This document shows positions 26,285-36,372 of a stretch of 64,000 nucleotides of DNA, piece by piece. Every line of letters begins with the position of its first letter. The first letter of the stretch is position 1. Under the pieces are notes generated by a model. It made no database searches and had not been told where the DNA came from. It saw nothing but the letters and a program-made list of their open reading frames with translations. The stretch covers positions 31,770,147-31,834,146 of the forward strand of contig CM034243.1 in NCBI GenBank assembly GCA_019916065.1, written 5' to 3'. The DNA is from Vitellaria paradoxa (Eukaryota; Streptophyta; Magnoliopsida; Ericales; Sapotaceae). The position numbers and the translations under genes were made by a program.

Positions 26285-27037
26285 TGTTTATACCCAAAAT
26301 GTCGGCCTAATCGCCAATCCAAAAATATCGACCCAATTGCCAATAAGATTTATTAGGATTCCCACAATCAGTGATTTGTCTAAAAATAAATGGCCGTTTG
26401 ATTAAAAATTTTAATGGCCAACATTTATGATCGGATTAGTCGATTTGATTAAGATTTCAACAATCTATTTGAAACAAATAAATAGTAATATTTTTAAATC
26501 TTAGTTAGCCAGATAATATACGAAATTTTGATCGGCGATATTTGAGTTATCCAATTGGGCTGATTTAATTTGATTATGTGAAAATTTGGGTTATTTACAC
26601 ATTCAGCCAAAATATTCGGTGCCTAAATTCAAGGAAATGGGAAGTTATCAAGGAAGTGGAAGTTATCACACAACCATCACATGAGTTAACACTTCGAAAA
26701 ATTTCATAGATAAAGTGGAAAGTTGTTGGAGGTTATAAAGCAGATGGTGGTTATTTTTTTTTTCCTACAAAGAATGGAGGCGGTTATTTCCTACAAAGAT
26801 AAATAGGAATCAAGGTAAATGAAGAAGGGGTCCCTACACCACACATCAAACTTTCGCTTTTATCTTTATATTTTCTTCGTTATAAATAGGAGTAGTGTAG
26901 AGTAATTCTTCCCTACCTCTTATCCTTACAAAAAAACATCTTTTATTGCAACCTGTATCTTTTCTTTGGAGATTAATATGTACATCTTTTGTTACAACTT
27001 GTATCTTTTCTTTGGAGATTAAAGATTTACATCAACA
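26285..27037 (+). repeat. LTR-like sequence, copy 2
   Basis: Starts TGTTTATACCCAAAATG and runs to TTTACATCAACA. The 3' part repeats the 24.6-kb segment, including TATAAATAGGAGTAGTGTAG, a TATA-like box and transcription-start region in an LTR reading. A 46-bp unit (CATCTTTTATTGCAACCTG / CATCTTTTGTTACAACTTG) is tandemly doubled at 26,937-27,030. No clean target duplication or primer-binding site was found, so this is tentative. Confidence 0.35.
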
Positions 27038-27288
27038 ATACACTGCTTACATAATGCCTATTCATTTTGTGATTGATTATGATGATGATAAACCATGTTT
27101 GGCTCGTACTTATATAATTCATATTATTCTAACACATATTATAATGGATCACTATCCTCATCCTCATATTTATATCCATATAATTTCTGATGCTGAAAAT
27201 TATTATCAGAATCATAGGCCCGTGTCTCATGTAAAAATCAACAAATTTAAAATCCTTTGCATTTGCAAGGCAGTGGCATCCTATACTG

Positions 27289-27296
27289 CCTGATTC
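27289..27296. repeat. Left 8-bp target-site duplication of the hAT element
   Basis: CCTGATTC immediately precedes the terminal TAGGGGTGG. The identical octamer follows the right end at 34271-34278. Confidence 0.97.
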
Positions 27297-27480
27297 TAGG
27301 GGTGGAAACGAATCGAGCTTTTATCGAGCTATTCGAGCTCGGCTCGAAAAAAGCTCGATTCGAGCTCGATTCGAATTATATTCGAGCCGAATTCGAGTCT
27401 CGTTTAAGGCTTGGTAACAAATCGAGCCGAGCTCGAGCCTGAGATGATTCGGCTCGTGAAGCTCGCGAGCTATTCAAATA
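27297..27480. promoter_or_regulatory. Left subterminal GAGCTCGA-motif cluster of the hAT element
   Basis: At least ten CGAGC/GCTCG words within about 170 bp, including the palindromic core GAGCTCGA. By analogy with Ac/Ds subterminal motifs, this probably binds the element's transposase. The clusters generate arginine/serine-rich spurious reading frames on both strands. Confidence 0.75.
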
Positions 27481-27599
27481 GCAAAAACGACGTCGTTTCA
27501 TCATTGGCGTTAACCCCAAGAAACCCATTTTCGTCTGAATCAATTTTCTTTTGTTTAAGGCTTTAAGCTTCAAAGTTCACTCAGTTTAGTCTCCAAAAA

Positions 27600-29501
27600 A
27601 ACCCTAACCCGTTCCTCTTCTATTGCTGCAGCTTAACGCTCCAAAGTCTAGTCTCTCTCTGCGTTGAAGGGAAAAACTACGAAAGCTGTAAGGTCTCCAA
27701 CTCCAAGTCAGTAATCTGGAAGGTGAAGCCTCAAAGCATTGATCAGAAGTTTAAATCCACTCTCGATTCTTGAAATCGAAGGTAAATACTACTCTCGTTC
27801 ACCTTTAAATAGTGGTTCCTGGCATTACGGTGGTTCCTGGTTTGCCCTAGAGTCCTCGGACAAAGCTGGCGCCTTACTTAGCGACCAGACCACAATCGAA
27901 AACCTATGTATTCTAGTCCAAGGGAAACAAACAAAAGCCTTTGGTTCTTTATAGGGCCAAGTGATGTCTGGGAGATTACTTTGGCTAACATTCAACTATA
28001 ATTTTTTCATTATCGTTCTCATTTGTGAAGAATGAGATTTGATTGTAGTTGATGGATGCTGTTATTTCAAATAATAATAATAATCAGAATATTAGGAGCT
28101 CATGTCACAGGTTAAATTTTTTCCCCTGCCGCTTTTAGATTTTCTGAGAAATGGTTGTTAGTAAAGAAATTTTTTGGCAATAAGCTTCTGAGTCCATTGA
28201 TGGGGATACTGCACAAGCTAATAGTAATTGAGAGTGATTATTTAGCGTAAAAATCAAGCAGGTAGTAGATTCTAATCATTGTGTTTATCGCAGTGGTTAC
28301 AATAAATATTGGTATATGATTTGCAGATCTCTGTGTTAATCAAGTGTGAAGGACAGTAGGACATTTGCTTCATTTTCCTCCCCCTCCCAACTCTATCAAA
28401 GCTTGCATTTTTGGTATCATTGTAGATTTATTTATTTGTTTGTTTGTTTGTTTCACTTCATTTTATTTTTATTTTACGTTTTTAAGGCCCTTGTAAAAAG
28501 TTCATGATTCACCTTGTGACCAAGGGTAGAAAATTTTCTATTGAGCACATGATGGGGGAGTTGAACACTCTTAATTATCAGGGGTAGCACTAAATGCTGA
28601 GACATTGTCTTCGATTTAATTTACTGGATTAAATTTTGAAAATGTTATTCCTATATATATATATATATATATATTTACCAAAATTCGTTGGCAAATGATG
28701 TGAATATTTGTGGACTTGTCATTTTAAAGAACAACCCTTAGCAAAATGCATTCTAATTATAAAATTGTTGCTGACAAATTATTTTAGTATTTATTTATTT
28801 TTCATTGTGATAAATTCTCCCTTTCCATTTTCTTAGAAGTGATTATAAATTTTGGATCTATAGCACTTGGCATTGAGATTTGAGAATCTTCCAAACTGCG
28901 CCTTCTCTTATAAGCAATTTTGATGCTTTCCTCGAGAAGAAAGTTGAATAGAAACAAAAGTAAGCCTTCTGGTAGATTCCTTTGACAATGTTAAAGCAAG
29001 GGTAGCATCTTTATTTGAACTAGGAAGATTATTAGCCAATATTAATATATGACATGTACGGAAACAAAATAGTTTTGCTTTTATGTTGTTTTGCAATGTT
29101 TATTTCTAAAATACTCAACTGTAAATTTATTGATTCAAAGCTAATGACACATCTTTTACCTAGTATAGCTGGCCCATGGATGATGGTTACAGATAAACAC
29201 ACATAGATGTCTAACTTTGGTCAATTTTGAAAGAATCTTTTTTTTTCTTACCCAAAAAACATGTACTTAGTTCCATTATTTATTAACAATTTGGACAGAG
29301 AATCAGTTTAACTATCCATGTCAGTGTGTATGCGGGTTTTTCCATTTCTTGTCCAAAGAAAATAAAAATAAATAAAGAAATAAAAAACCTCTAGCATATT
29401 TGGATTTGTTTTACCGACCGAGTGACCAAGGAATTGTTTGCTTATGATTCTGGATTTGTTGTTTTAACCTAATCATTATATTTAAATTTTGCCTTTCACA
29501 G
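27600..29501 (+). other. Probable 5' leader exon and long leader intron of the hAT transposase
   Basis: A pyrimidine-rich leader (about 27,600-27,781) ends in CGAAG|GTAAATAC, a good donor. A polypyrimidine-AG acceptor (TTTGCCTTTCACAG) lies at 29,488-29,501, two bases before the transposase ATG. An intron of about 1.7 kb in the 5' leader is inferred. No coding capacity was seen in between. Transcript evidence would settle it. Confidence 0.5.
28652..28674. repeat. (TA)n microsatellite
   Basis: About eleven TA dinucleotides within the inferred leader intron of the hAT element. Confidence 0.9.
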
Positions 29502-29503
29502 AA

Positions 29504-31693
29504 ATGTCGTCTCCACCTAGAGAACCCTCCGGCCCTCCATCTTCAACACACACTTGTGTTTCTTCGTCTCCTACTCCAAACAACGAGACAATTGAGATTG
29601 ATCATTCTCATGGAGATGGGCAAACACGAGTTGAAGAACCACCAATAGTGAGTAGGGCAAAAAGACAAAAAAAATCTATTGTTTGGTTAGAGTTTAAGGA
29701 AATTGAACTTCCTAATAAGATGAAAAAGGTTGAATGCATACATTGTAAAACTAGATTATCAATGAATGCGACTGGGGCAACAACTCATATGAAACGACAT
29801 TTGGAGTCATGTGTGACAAGAAAATTGGAGCAAAAAAAACAACAAACCTTGAACTTTCAACCAGTGGGTTTAAATGTGAATGAAAGGTTAATGGGTTCAA
29901 CTCTTATGCAAGTTGGTGGAAAGTATGATCACTCACGGATGAGAGAGGCAGTAGGTCATTGGATTCTCATGCATGAGCATCCATTCAATGTTGTAGAGGA
30001 GTATGGTTACAATTTTATGATGAAGGTTGCAAATCCTGAGTTTGAGAAGATTTCTCGTAAGAGCCTTAAAACTGATTGCATGGCACTATATGAAGGTGAG
30101 AAGAATAAATTGAAAGTATTGCTAAAAGGTATTAGTAAAATTAGTTTGACCACTGATATGTGGAAGTCACAGAATCAAAAGATTGGCTACATGGTTATTA
30201 CAGGCCACTTTATTGATTCTGAATGGAGGCTACAAAAACGTGTCCTTAGTTTTCGACATGTGCCACCTCCTCATCGTGGAATTGATGTGGCTGATGCAAT
30301 CTACAAGTGTTTAATGGATTGGGGAATTGAGAATAAAGTGTTTTCTATTTCTGTTGACAATGCTTCTTATAACGATACATGTTTGAGGGTTTTAAAAGAA
30401 AATTTTTCAAGAAGCATGAGGTTAGTTGGTGGTGGAAGATTATTCCATATTCGATGTTGTGCGCACATCTTAAATTTGTTAGTTCAAGATGGACTTGCTG
30501 AGATTAAAGATATAATTGAGGATGTGCATGAAAGTGTGAGGTTTGTTAACTCTTCTGAGGCGAGACTCCGGACATTTTGTGAAATAGTTCAACAATTACA
30601 ACTTAAAGAAAGAAAGTTAATTTTAGATTGTCCCACTCGATGGAATTCCACATATGACATGTTGGCAAGTGCATTAAAATTTAGGGAAGTTTTTCCAAGA
30701 TTGAAAGAAAGGGAACCAAGTTACAACAATGTGCCAGAATCAAGGGATTGGGATAAAATTGAGAAAATTTGTAAGCTACTTGAAGTTTTTAGTGTAGCTA
30801 GTAGCATTATATCTGGCAGTGATTACCCCACTTCTAACTTGTATCTTACCGAAGTGTATAGGGTGAAACAAGTTATTGACCAAGCTTTAAATGATGATGA
30901 TGATTTTATACGGGTGATGGCAATGAAGATGAAGCAAAAGTTTGACAAATATTGGGGTGAATGCAATTTAGTGATGTCTATTGCCAATGTTCTAGATCCA
31001 AGATGTAAACTCCTTGGAGTTGAGATGTGCTTTCCTGAAATTTACTCGGAGGATGATTGTAAAAGGAATGTTGATGAAGTTAAAAAGGCTTTGTATGAAA
31101 TTTTTAATGATTATGTGCAATTTCATGGTGAAGAAGTATACAGTGGAGGAATAGATTTCTCTAGAGGCGAGACAAGCTCTACCTCCCATTCAACATCCTC
31201 AGGTTGGTCCAAACTAATGTCTTACGTACGAACCAAAGAGAGCAATCCTTCAGTCAAATCAGAATTGGATATTTATCTTGAAGAGGGAGTATATATATGT
31301 CAAGCAAGTTCTCACACTGATTTTAGTGCATTAGAATGGTGGAAGGCCAATACTTTGAAATTTCGAATTTTATCCAAGATGGCAGCTGATATTCTTGCAA
31401 TTCCGATCTCCACCGTAGCCTCAGAATCTACTTTTAGTGCTGGTGGTCGAGTTATCGATCCATATCGTGCTTCTTTAGCTACTGAAACTGTTGAAGCTTT
31501 AATGTGTGGGGGGGATTGGATTCGTGCACTTCATGGTGTGAAAAAGAAGTCAAAGGTTAGTAATATAATTTTAACTATTTAGTTGTATTTATAAATAATG
31601 ATATTAGACCTATTAAATTTTTTTTCTTTTCTTTCTTTTGTGTTTGTTTAGATGGAAAAACAACCGCAAGAAATCACTTTGCCCATTCCTTGA
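29504..31693 (+). CDS. hAT transposase with BED zinc finger (RICESLEEPER/Ac-like)
   Basis: Two coding exons, 29504-31555 and 31652-31693, joined by a GT-AG intron in phase 0, give 697 residues. The ATG at 29504 (MSSPPREPSG) is preferred over 29489 because a splice acceptor lies between them. A BED zinc finger spans about residues 56-105 (C78, C81, H95, H99 or C103). The RNase H-like core shows LTTDMW and SVDNASYND, which carry the first two catalytic aspartates. The hAT C-terminal dimerisation domain is clear (STVASESTFSAGGRVID, VEALMCGGDW). No internal stop or frameshift was seen. Without splicing, the frame would end at 31582 with an alternative tail. It acts in the nucleus on the element's own ends. 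Confidence 0.95.
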
Positions 31694-31699
31694 AAACAA

Positions 31700-32740
31700 T
31701 GTGATGCTTCATACATGGTATGCATATTTTGTATTTTTTTTCAGTGGTGACATATGTATTTTATTACATCTAATTAGATGATAATTGTTTTCTATTGTTT
31801 TGCAGTTCCAGATTTTGAGCTACTGAATTAAGGGACCTATGATGCTATGAAAGATGGCACAAAGTTAATGTGATTTCGCTGTTTTTAGTGCCATTTGTTA
31901 TTGTTTTTATTGACTCGTGGAATGTTGAAAATTGTACTTGTGACATGGACTAATTAGTGTATTTTTGCTGTTATTGTGTTTGTGATTCCTCTCTTATTGA
32001 GAATAGAATATGACTCTATTTTTAAGTTAAGTTAAAGAAATGACTTTTCTAATGTTTGCAGGGTAAGCTTTTCAGGTGTATATTGTTTTTTTTTTTTATT
32101 TTTCTTTTGGTTTTTTTTTCCTCACAGGTAATTCTTATCAACTCTACTAATTATTCTCATTTTGTTGTTAAGCATTATATGTTCAGGATTATATTTGATG
32201 TGGGGGTCATATATGTACAATTTTTCAAGTATAGGATTAAACCCACTTAATTAATTAGTAATATATTGAGCTCACTAATTATTTGTTGCAGGATATCTCA
32301 TTCATGGAAAAGGGAAGGCGTTGCATGCAAATATGCAACCAAAATGCTCACTGCCTTTTCAACTTTCCCAACTCTTCCAGTCTTTTTCTTTTACCATTCC
32401 AATTGCTGCCTGGGTTTCTCTGGGATCTGGGTAAGTTTCCTTCTCCCACTCATCTGTTGTTTTTGTTTGTTTAAGGTATGTGCATTTGCTTTGTAAGAGT
32501 ATTGAATTGAGATTTTTTGTATCATCTTTGTTGTTGCAGAGCCAAAGCTGCACATTGGCCAGTCTGATCTCTAGAACATTTTTGAATTCTTTTGGACATT
32601 TTGTATTGAGACTCTCTGTTCTTCTCTAGGTGAAAGGTTATTCATTTTTTTTTTTTTTTGGGTTAGATTCTTGAAAGTTCCCAAAATTTTCAAATTATTT
32701 TCCGGTGTTCTGGAAAACCCTTATTTGTTTAGTAAATTTC
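31700..32740 (+). other. hAT element 3' region with exon-like blocks of unknown origin
   Basis: Downstream of the transposase stop are several exon-like blocks with AG/GT borders, such as the one after TTTGTTGCAG (about 32,292) ending CTGG|GTAAGTTT, and the one after TTGTTGCAG (about 32,541) ending at CTAG|GTGAAAGG. I do not recognise any product. They may be spliced 3' leader sequence of the transposase or captured host fragments. Confidence 0.4.
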
Positions 32741-32749
32741 TGCAGAAAG

Positions 32750-32860
32750 ATGGGAGAAGAGTGCAGCGATTGCAGGAAATGGGAAGATGACATTTACTGG
32801 AACCATTTTTGGTGTATTCATTTCTGTCAGTTTCTCTCCCCCGGTTTTGATCAGCAACTC
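32750..32860 (+). pseudogene. Captured exon fragment resembling a B3-domain protein N-terminus
   Basis: An ATG-led 37-codon block ends exactly at a GTGAGT donor (CAACTC|GTGAGT). The start MGEECSDCRKWEDDIYWNHF, followed by HFCQFLSPGFDQQL, resembles the N-termini of plant REM-like B3 proteins (Cys-x-x-Cys-Arg-x-Trp-Glu followed by Tyr-Trp). No downstream B3 exon was found in the element. It lies in the same orientation as the transposase, between it and the right end. I recognise the family from general knowledge, so identity is moderate. Confidence 0.5.
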
Positions 32861-33691
32861 GTGAGTAAAACAATTAATTGTTATTCCTTTCTAGTCTGTT
32901 TTTAAATTGTGTTATTGTATATGTGATACATATGTGTTATGTATATGTCTAAATCAAGGTTGACTTGTATATGGTTAGAGAGTGTCAGAAAATGTTAAGT
33001 AACTGCAATGGCTGATTTTTAAAATTATAGTCAAACTTTGGTGAGTTGCAGCCAAAACAAACCAAACACAATTGCAAATTGGTGTATGGAATTACTAATA
33101 AAATTTAAGGGGATAAAGGAATAAAAAAAATTCTTGAACTTTGAGTGGGGCGGTACATCAAAACAACCGAAAAAATTATGAAATATATAAATAATTTTGT
33201 AAGTCATGTCCCCCTCCTTGCTCACATGTGTATAAACAGGGAATAACCTAGTCATGTTAGACCTCAACATGCCAAGTGGGACATGAGAAGTAGAGAACCT
33301 TATTCACAAAAAGCCAATTCTGATAAGTTTCTTATGTTCTAAAGAATGTTATGCTTTATAAATGAACAATAAATTTATTTAAAAATTCTTTCACATGCTC
33401 GTGCTATTTGATTTGGATGGTGTGTAAAACTTACATTTTCATTTTATTTGGTTGTTCAATGTATAAATGATTCAGGTGCTCAAAAATGATTGGTTGTTGC
33501 TATACTTCTTTAGTCAGCCCTTTAATCCAGCTAGGACGGATGTTTTTTTAGGTAATTTCTGATTTTAGATTTTGTTGTTTGACTATGATAATTTTTCTAC
33601 AAGTAAACTATGTGATTCTGGATTGCTTGTCTGATTTTCGATTTTGGTTTGAATCCAATTGAATTTGTTTGTTTGATTTCTTATTTTGCAG

Positions 33692-33798
33692 TCAAAAGCA
33701 TCAAATTTATTCTAGAGGCTACATTGACTTCAAGAGGCCAGAGGATGTCATTGAGTTTGCCGAGTTCTTTGATGGGCATGTTTTTGTTAATGAGAAGG
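33692..33798 (+). pseudogene. UPF3: Captured UPF3 exon fragment inside the hAT element
   Basis: A 107-base exon with intact borders: acceptor TTATTTTGCAG before 33692 and donor GAGAAGG|GTAATC after 33798. In frame it encodes QKHQIYSRGYIDFKRPEDVI, followed by EFAEFFDGHVFVNEKG, which matches the Smg-4/UPF3 domain of plant UPF3, a nonsense-mediated decay factor. Only this exon was recognised. It sits in the transposase orientation about 470 bp from the right terminus. Most likely a transduplicated exon from the host UPF3 gene, not a functional gene. Retention of a full exon with both splice sites suggests capture at the DNA level. Confidence 0.85.
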
Positions 33799-34014
33799 GT
33801 AATCTATGAGATATTCTGTTAACAAATTGATTATACTCATCAAATTTTGTTACTAGAATTCTATAAAAATGTTTGTACGATTCAATTTTTCCTAAATAAA
33901 TAGGTTAGTAAGACCTTTGTAAGACCTTCATTTGTGTAATAAAAGGTTTGCTATCTTTATATTTATTTTTTGAACTCTTTGTCAGAAAAAAAATTAAATA
34001 AATAAATAAAATGG

Positions 34015-34260
34015 TCAACGAGCTTATCTCGAGCTCGAATTCGAGCTTATTTCGAACTCGAACTCGAGCTTGTCTCGAGTCTCGAGTCTCCTGCTTAAAC
34101 GAACTATTCGCGAGTCGAGCTCGAACACTATATTTCTTTTAACGAGCCGAGCTCGAGCTTCATTACATATTCGAATTCGAGCTCGAGCCGAGCTCGAGCC
34201 TCTCAGCATATTTTCAAGCCGAGCCCAAACATATAAATATTCGGTTCGATTCGGTTCGTT
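34015..34260. promoter_or_regulatory. Right subterminal GAGCTCGA-motif cluster of the hAT element
   Basis: Dense CGAGC/GCTCG and TTCGAAC words, including several GAGCTCGAG/TCGAGCTC palindromes, mirror the left end. Probable transposase-binding region. Confidence 0.75.
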
Positions 34261-34270
34261 TCCACCCCTA

Positions 34271-34278
34271 CCTGATTC
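34271..34278. repeat. Right 8-bp target-site duplication of the hAT element
   Basis: CCTGATTC immediately follows the terminal CACCCCTA and is identical to the left octamer. Confidence 0.97.
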
Positions 34279-34570
34279 TCATCCATGTCGATATTCATAC
34301 AATTTGAGTCCTTCTAACTCTAGCATGCTTGCACAACCAATCGAAAATCTGTAGAAGAACAAGCGCTGCTTGCGCTGGGGAGAATTTTTCTAGTACAAAC
34401 AACTTGGTAATTAAAAAAAAAAAAATCAAACACGTTGGTCAAATAGGGACTAATCAAACTTGGTCAATAGTTGCAACCAAATGTGGTTAATTTTAGCATT
34501 TCATTTCCTAGAAGCATTCAAATTTAGCTCATGATTATGATTGACGCCTGTAGTAAATAAATTGAGTTTG

Positions 34571-34573
<3 letters not shown>

Positions 34574-34609
<36 letters not shown>
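34574..34609. repeat. (TA)n microsatellite
   Basis: About eighteen TA dinucleotides in intergenic DNA. Confidence 0.9.
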
Positions 34610-35449
34610 AAATCTAGGAAATAATTGCTTAAAAGAACATTTTAATGTCTAGTTTGAATTTAGAATTTATCAAGAAAAATTGAAAGAGAGGTGGGTTTAA
34701 AGTTACTTGTCATACAAAGGAATGTAGAAACTAAATTTAAACCAAATAAAAATCTAAACCAAAATTAAATCATATCAACATTTTATTGGTCTCTATATTA
34801 ATCCCTAATTCTCATATAAATAAAGTTAAATAACATAATAAATAATTAAAAGTTATACATCAGTAACCACAACTTAAAGGTAAACCCACGGTAGTTATTA
34901 TAATAACATTATGACTTTCATAACAAAATAACAAAGTCATAATTACAGGCGTGGGATCTGCAACTTAGACTAATAGCAAAGGTAATAACTTTGTCTCCAG
35001 ATCAATCCAAATATCTTGAGTCAGCTATGATCAACTGCACAACATACTCTGAGATTTAATATAATTGAGAGACTATTTGGTATATAAAAAATAAAAAATA
35101 AAAAAATATTATTTTTTATTAATTTTCTTTAACTTTTTCTAATTTTCTCCATCAAATATTTTGCCCACTTTATCCAACGTTTTCTAATTTAGGCGAATTG
35201 TGTAATATCATTTTTCTTTTCCTATTTCTTTAACTTTTTTTTTTTTGCCTTATCTTTTTATTTTATTTTTTTTCTCTCTCGCAAAATCCTTGAGGGTGTG
35301 TCTGGAACTAAAATTTCTGGAAGAAAAAGGGAGGAAAATAAAACCAAATGTAAAAATTTTAATTAAATTAAATTGCATTAATTTTTTATATATTTCCCCA
35401 AAAAATGAGAAGAAAATAATAAATCAAGTTAGTCATCAAACATTTAAAA

Positions 35450-35813
35450 GGTAATTGTCTTTTTACTCTCTATATTTAAAGTGAAAATCACTTATATCCC
35501 ATGAGTTTTAAAAACCTATCTTTATATTCCTTATATTTTGAATTAAAATAAAGTTGTAAATAGCAGTAAATTTGAAGTAGAAAGGTAAAAACACACATTA
35601 AAAATTAAATAGGATAAGGGTGTAAGTGTAGACAACATAAATATAAGGGATATAAATGTAATTTTTAAATTTACTTAAAGTTAAAATCTTTATATTTGAT
35701 AAATTTTTTATTTTTTTCACTTTAATTTAAAGTAAAATGAATGTAGAAGTAAATTTTTAAAATTTAAGAGTGTAAATGATTATCATCGTATAATAATAAA
35801 AAGGCAATTGTCT
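35450..35813. repeat. Inverted-repeat element (family D), copy 1
   Basis: Left end GGTAATTGTCTTTTTACTC; right end AAAAAGGCAATTGTC, its inverted copy. Inner words mirror each other as well (AAAGTGAAAATCACTTATA / TGTAAATGATTATCAT). The family recurs at 57.96-58.55 kb and as a fragment near 59.04 kb. A non-autonomous DNA element is likely. Confidence 0.7.
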
Positions 35814-35904
35814 CGATATTTGATTGCATTAATTAAATACGGGCTCAGCAGTTGAGAAAAACGTAATAACACAGAAGTCAAATTAATGTAATTACAAATC
35901 AAAT

Positions 35905-35931
35905 TCTCTCTCTCTCTCTCTCTCTCTCTCC
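35905..35931. repeat. (CT)n microsatellite upstream of CBF5 copy 1
   Basis: About thirteen CT dinucleotides some 440 bp upstream of the CBF5 ATG. Confidence 0.9.
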
Positions 35932-36018
35932 TTCCCCACTATCTTCCTCGGCTTAGCGCCCACATGTTACAAGCAAAGTTAGGGAAGTAACGAGCTAAGT
36001 CTGAGGACCATTAATTAG

Positions 36019-36063
36019 TGGGCCAAGAACCATTTGTAATATGATGGGCTCATTCAAGGCCCA
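36019..36063. promoter_or_regulatory. Site II (TGGGCY) cluster in the CBF5 copy 1 promoter
   Basis: Three site II words: TGGGCC at 36019, TGGGCT at 36045 and GGCCCA (reverse) at 36058. Site II motifs bind TCP factors and, together with telo boxes, mark plant ribosome-biogenesis promoters (established knowledge). They lie upstream of where homology with the second CBF5 copy ends. Confidence 0.7.
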
Positions 36064-36230
36064 ATAATTTTCAGCCTCAACGGATCAATGCTTCCTTTGC
36101 GATTTTCGTGCGAGTCTTCTTTACCGGCCGATCTTCCAGGTGGCAAATACTAATGGTTGAAATAAAATGTAACCAAAAAAAAAAAAAAAGTTTCAGTAGG
36201 CACCAAAACAGCATAACACTTCCCGACTTC

Positions 36231-36250
36231 AAAACCCTAAACCCTAAAAT
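36231..36250 (+). promoter_or_regulatory. Double telo box in CBF5 copy 1
   Basis: Two overlapping AAACCCTAA words, with a third at 36298-36306. Telo boxes are typical of plant ribosomal and ribosome-biogenesis genes. The double box is conserved in copy 2 at 56,467-56,486. Confidence 0.8.
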
Positions 36251-36372
36251 CAGTTTTCTGGCCTCTTCCCCCCGCTGCCACGCCATTTCTTCCACCGAAA
36301 CCCTAACCCAGTCAAAAAGTGAACACTCATTTTCACTCGCACCAACGAAGACTGAACTGAAAGCTTCCAGCC

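Larger units (their letters stand above)
27297..34270 (+). mobile_element. Complete autonomous-type hAT transposon
   Basis: A 6,974-bp element. Its 16-bp terminal inverted repeats are perfect: TAGGGGTGGAAACGAA at 27297 and its reverse complement ending at 34270. An identical 8-bp target duplication (CCTGATTC) flanks it, the hAT hallmark. Both subterminal regions (27,297-27,480 and 34,015-34,260) are packed with GAGCTCGA/CGAGC words in both orientations, the expected layout of transposase-binding sites. Inside lie a probable 5' leader intron, an intact transposase and two exon-like fragments of apparent host origin. It interrupts a dispersed LTR-like repeat. The perfect duplication and intact transposase suggest recent movement. 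Confidence 0.95.
34279..36000. other. Intergenic region between the hAT element and CBF5 copy 1
   Basis: 34,279-34,410 is the continuation of the repeat into which the hAT element inserted. A (TA)n microsatellite, a family D element (35.45 kb) and a (CT)n tract follow. No coding region was seen. Confidence 0.6.

Noticed and set aside
27376..27573. Arg/Ser-rich short frames near 27.4 and 34.1 kb on both strands.
   Set aside because: They are translations of the hAT subterminal GAGCTCGA repeats.
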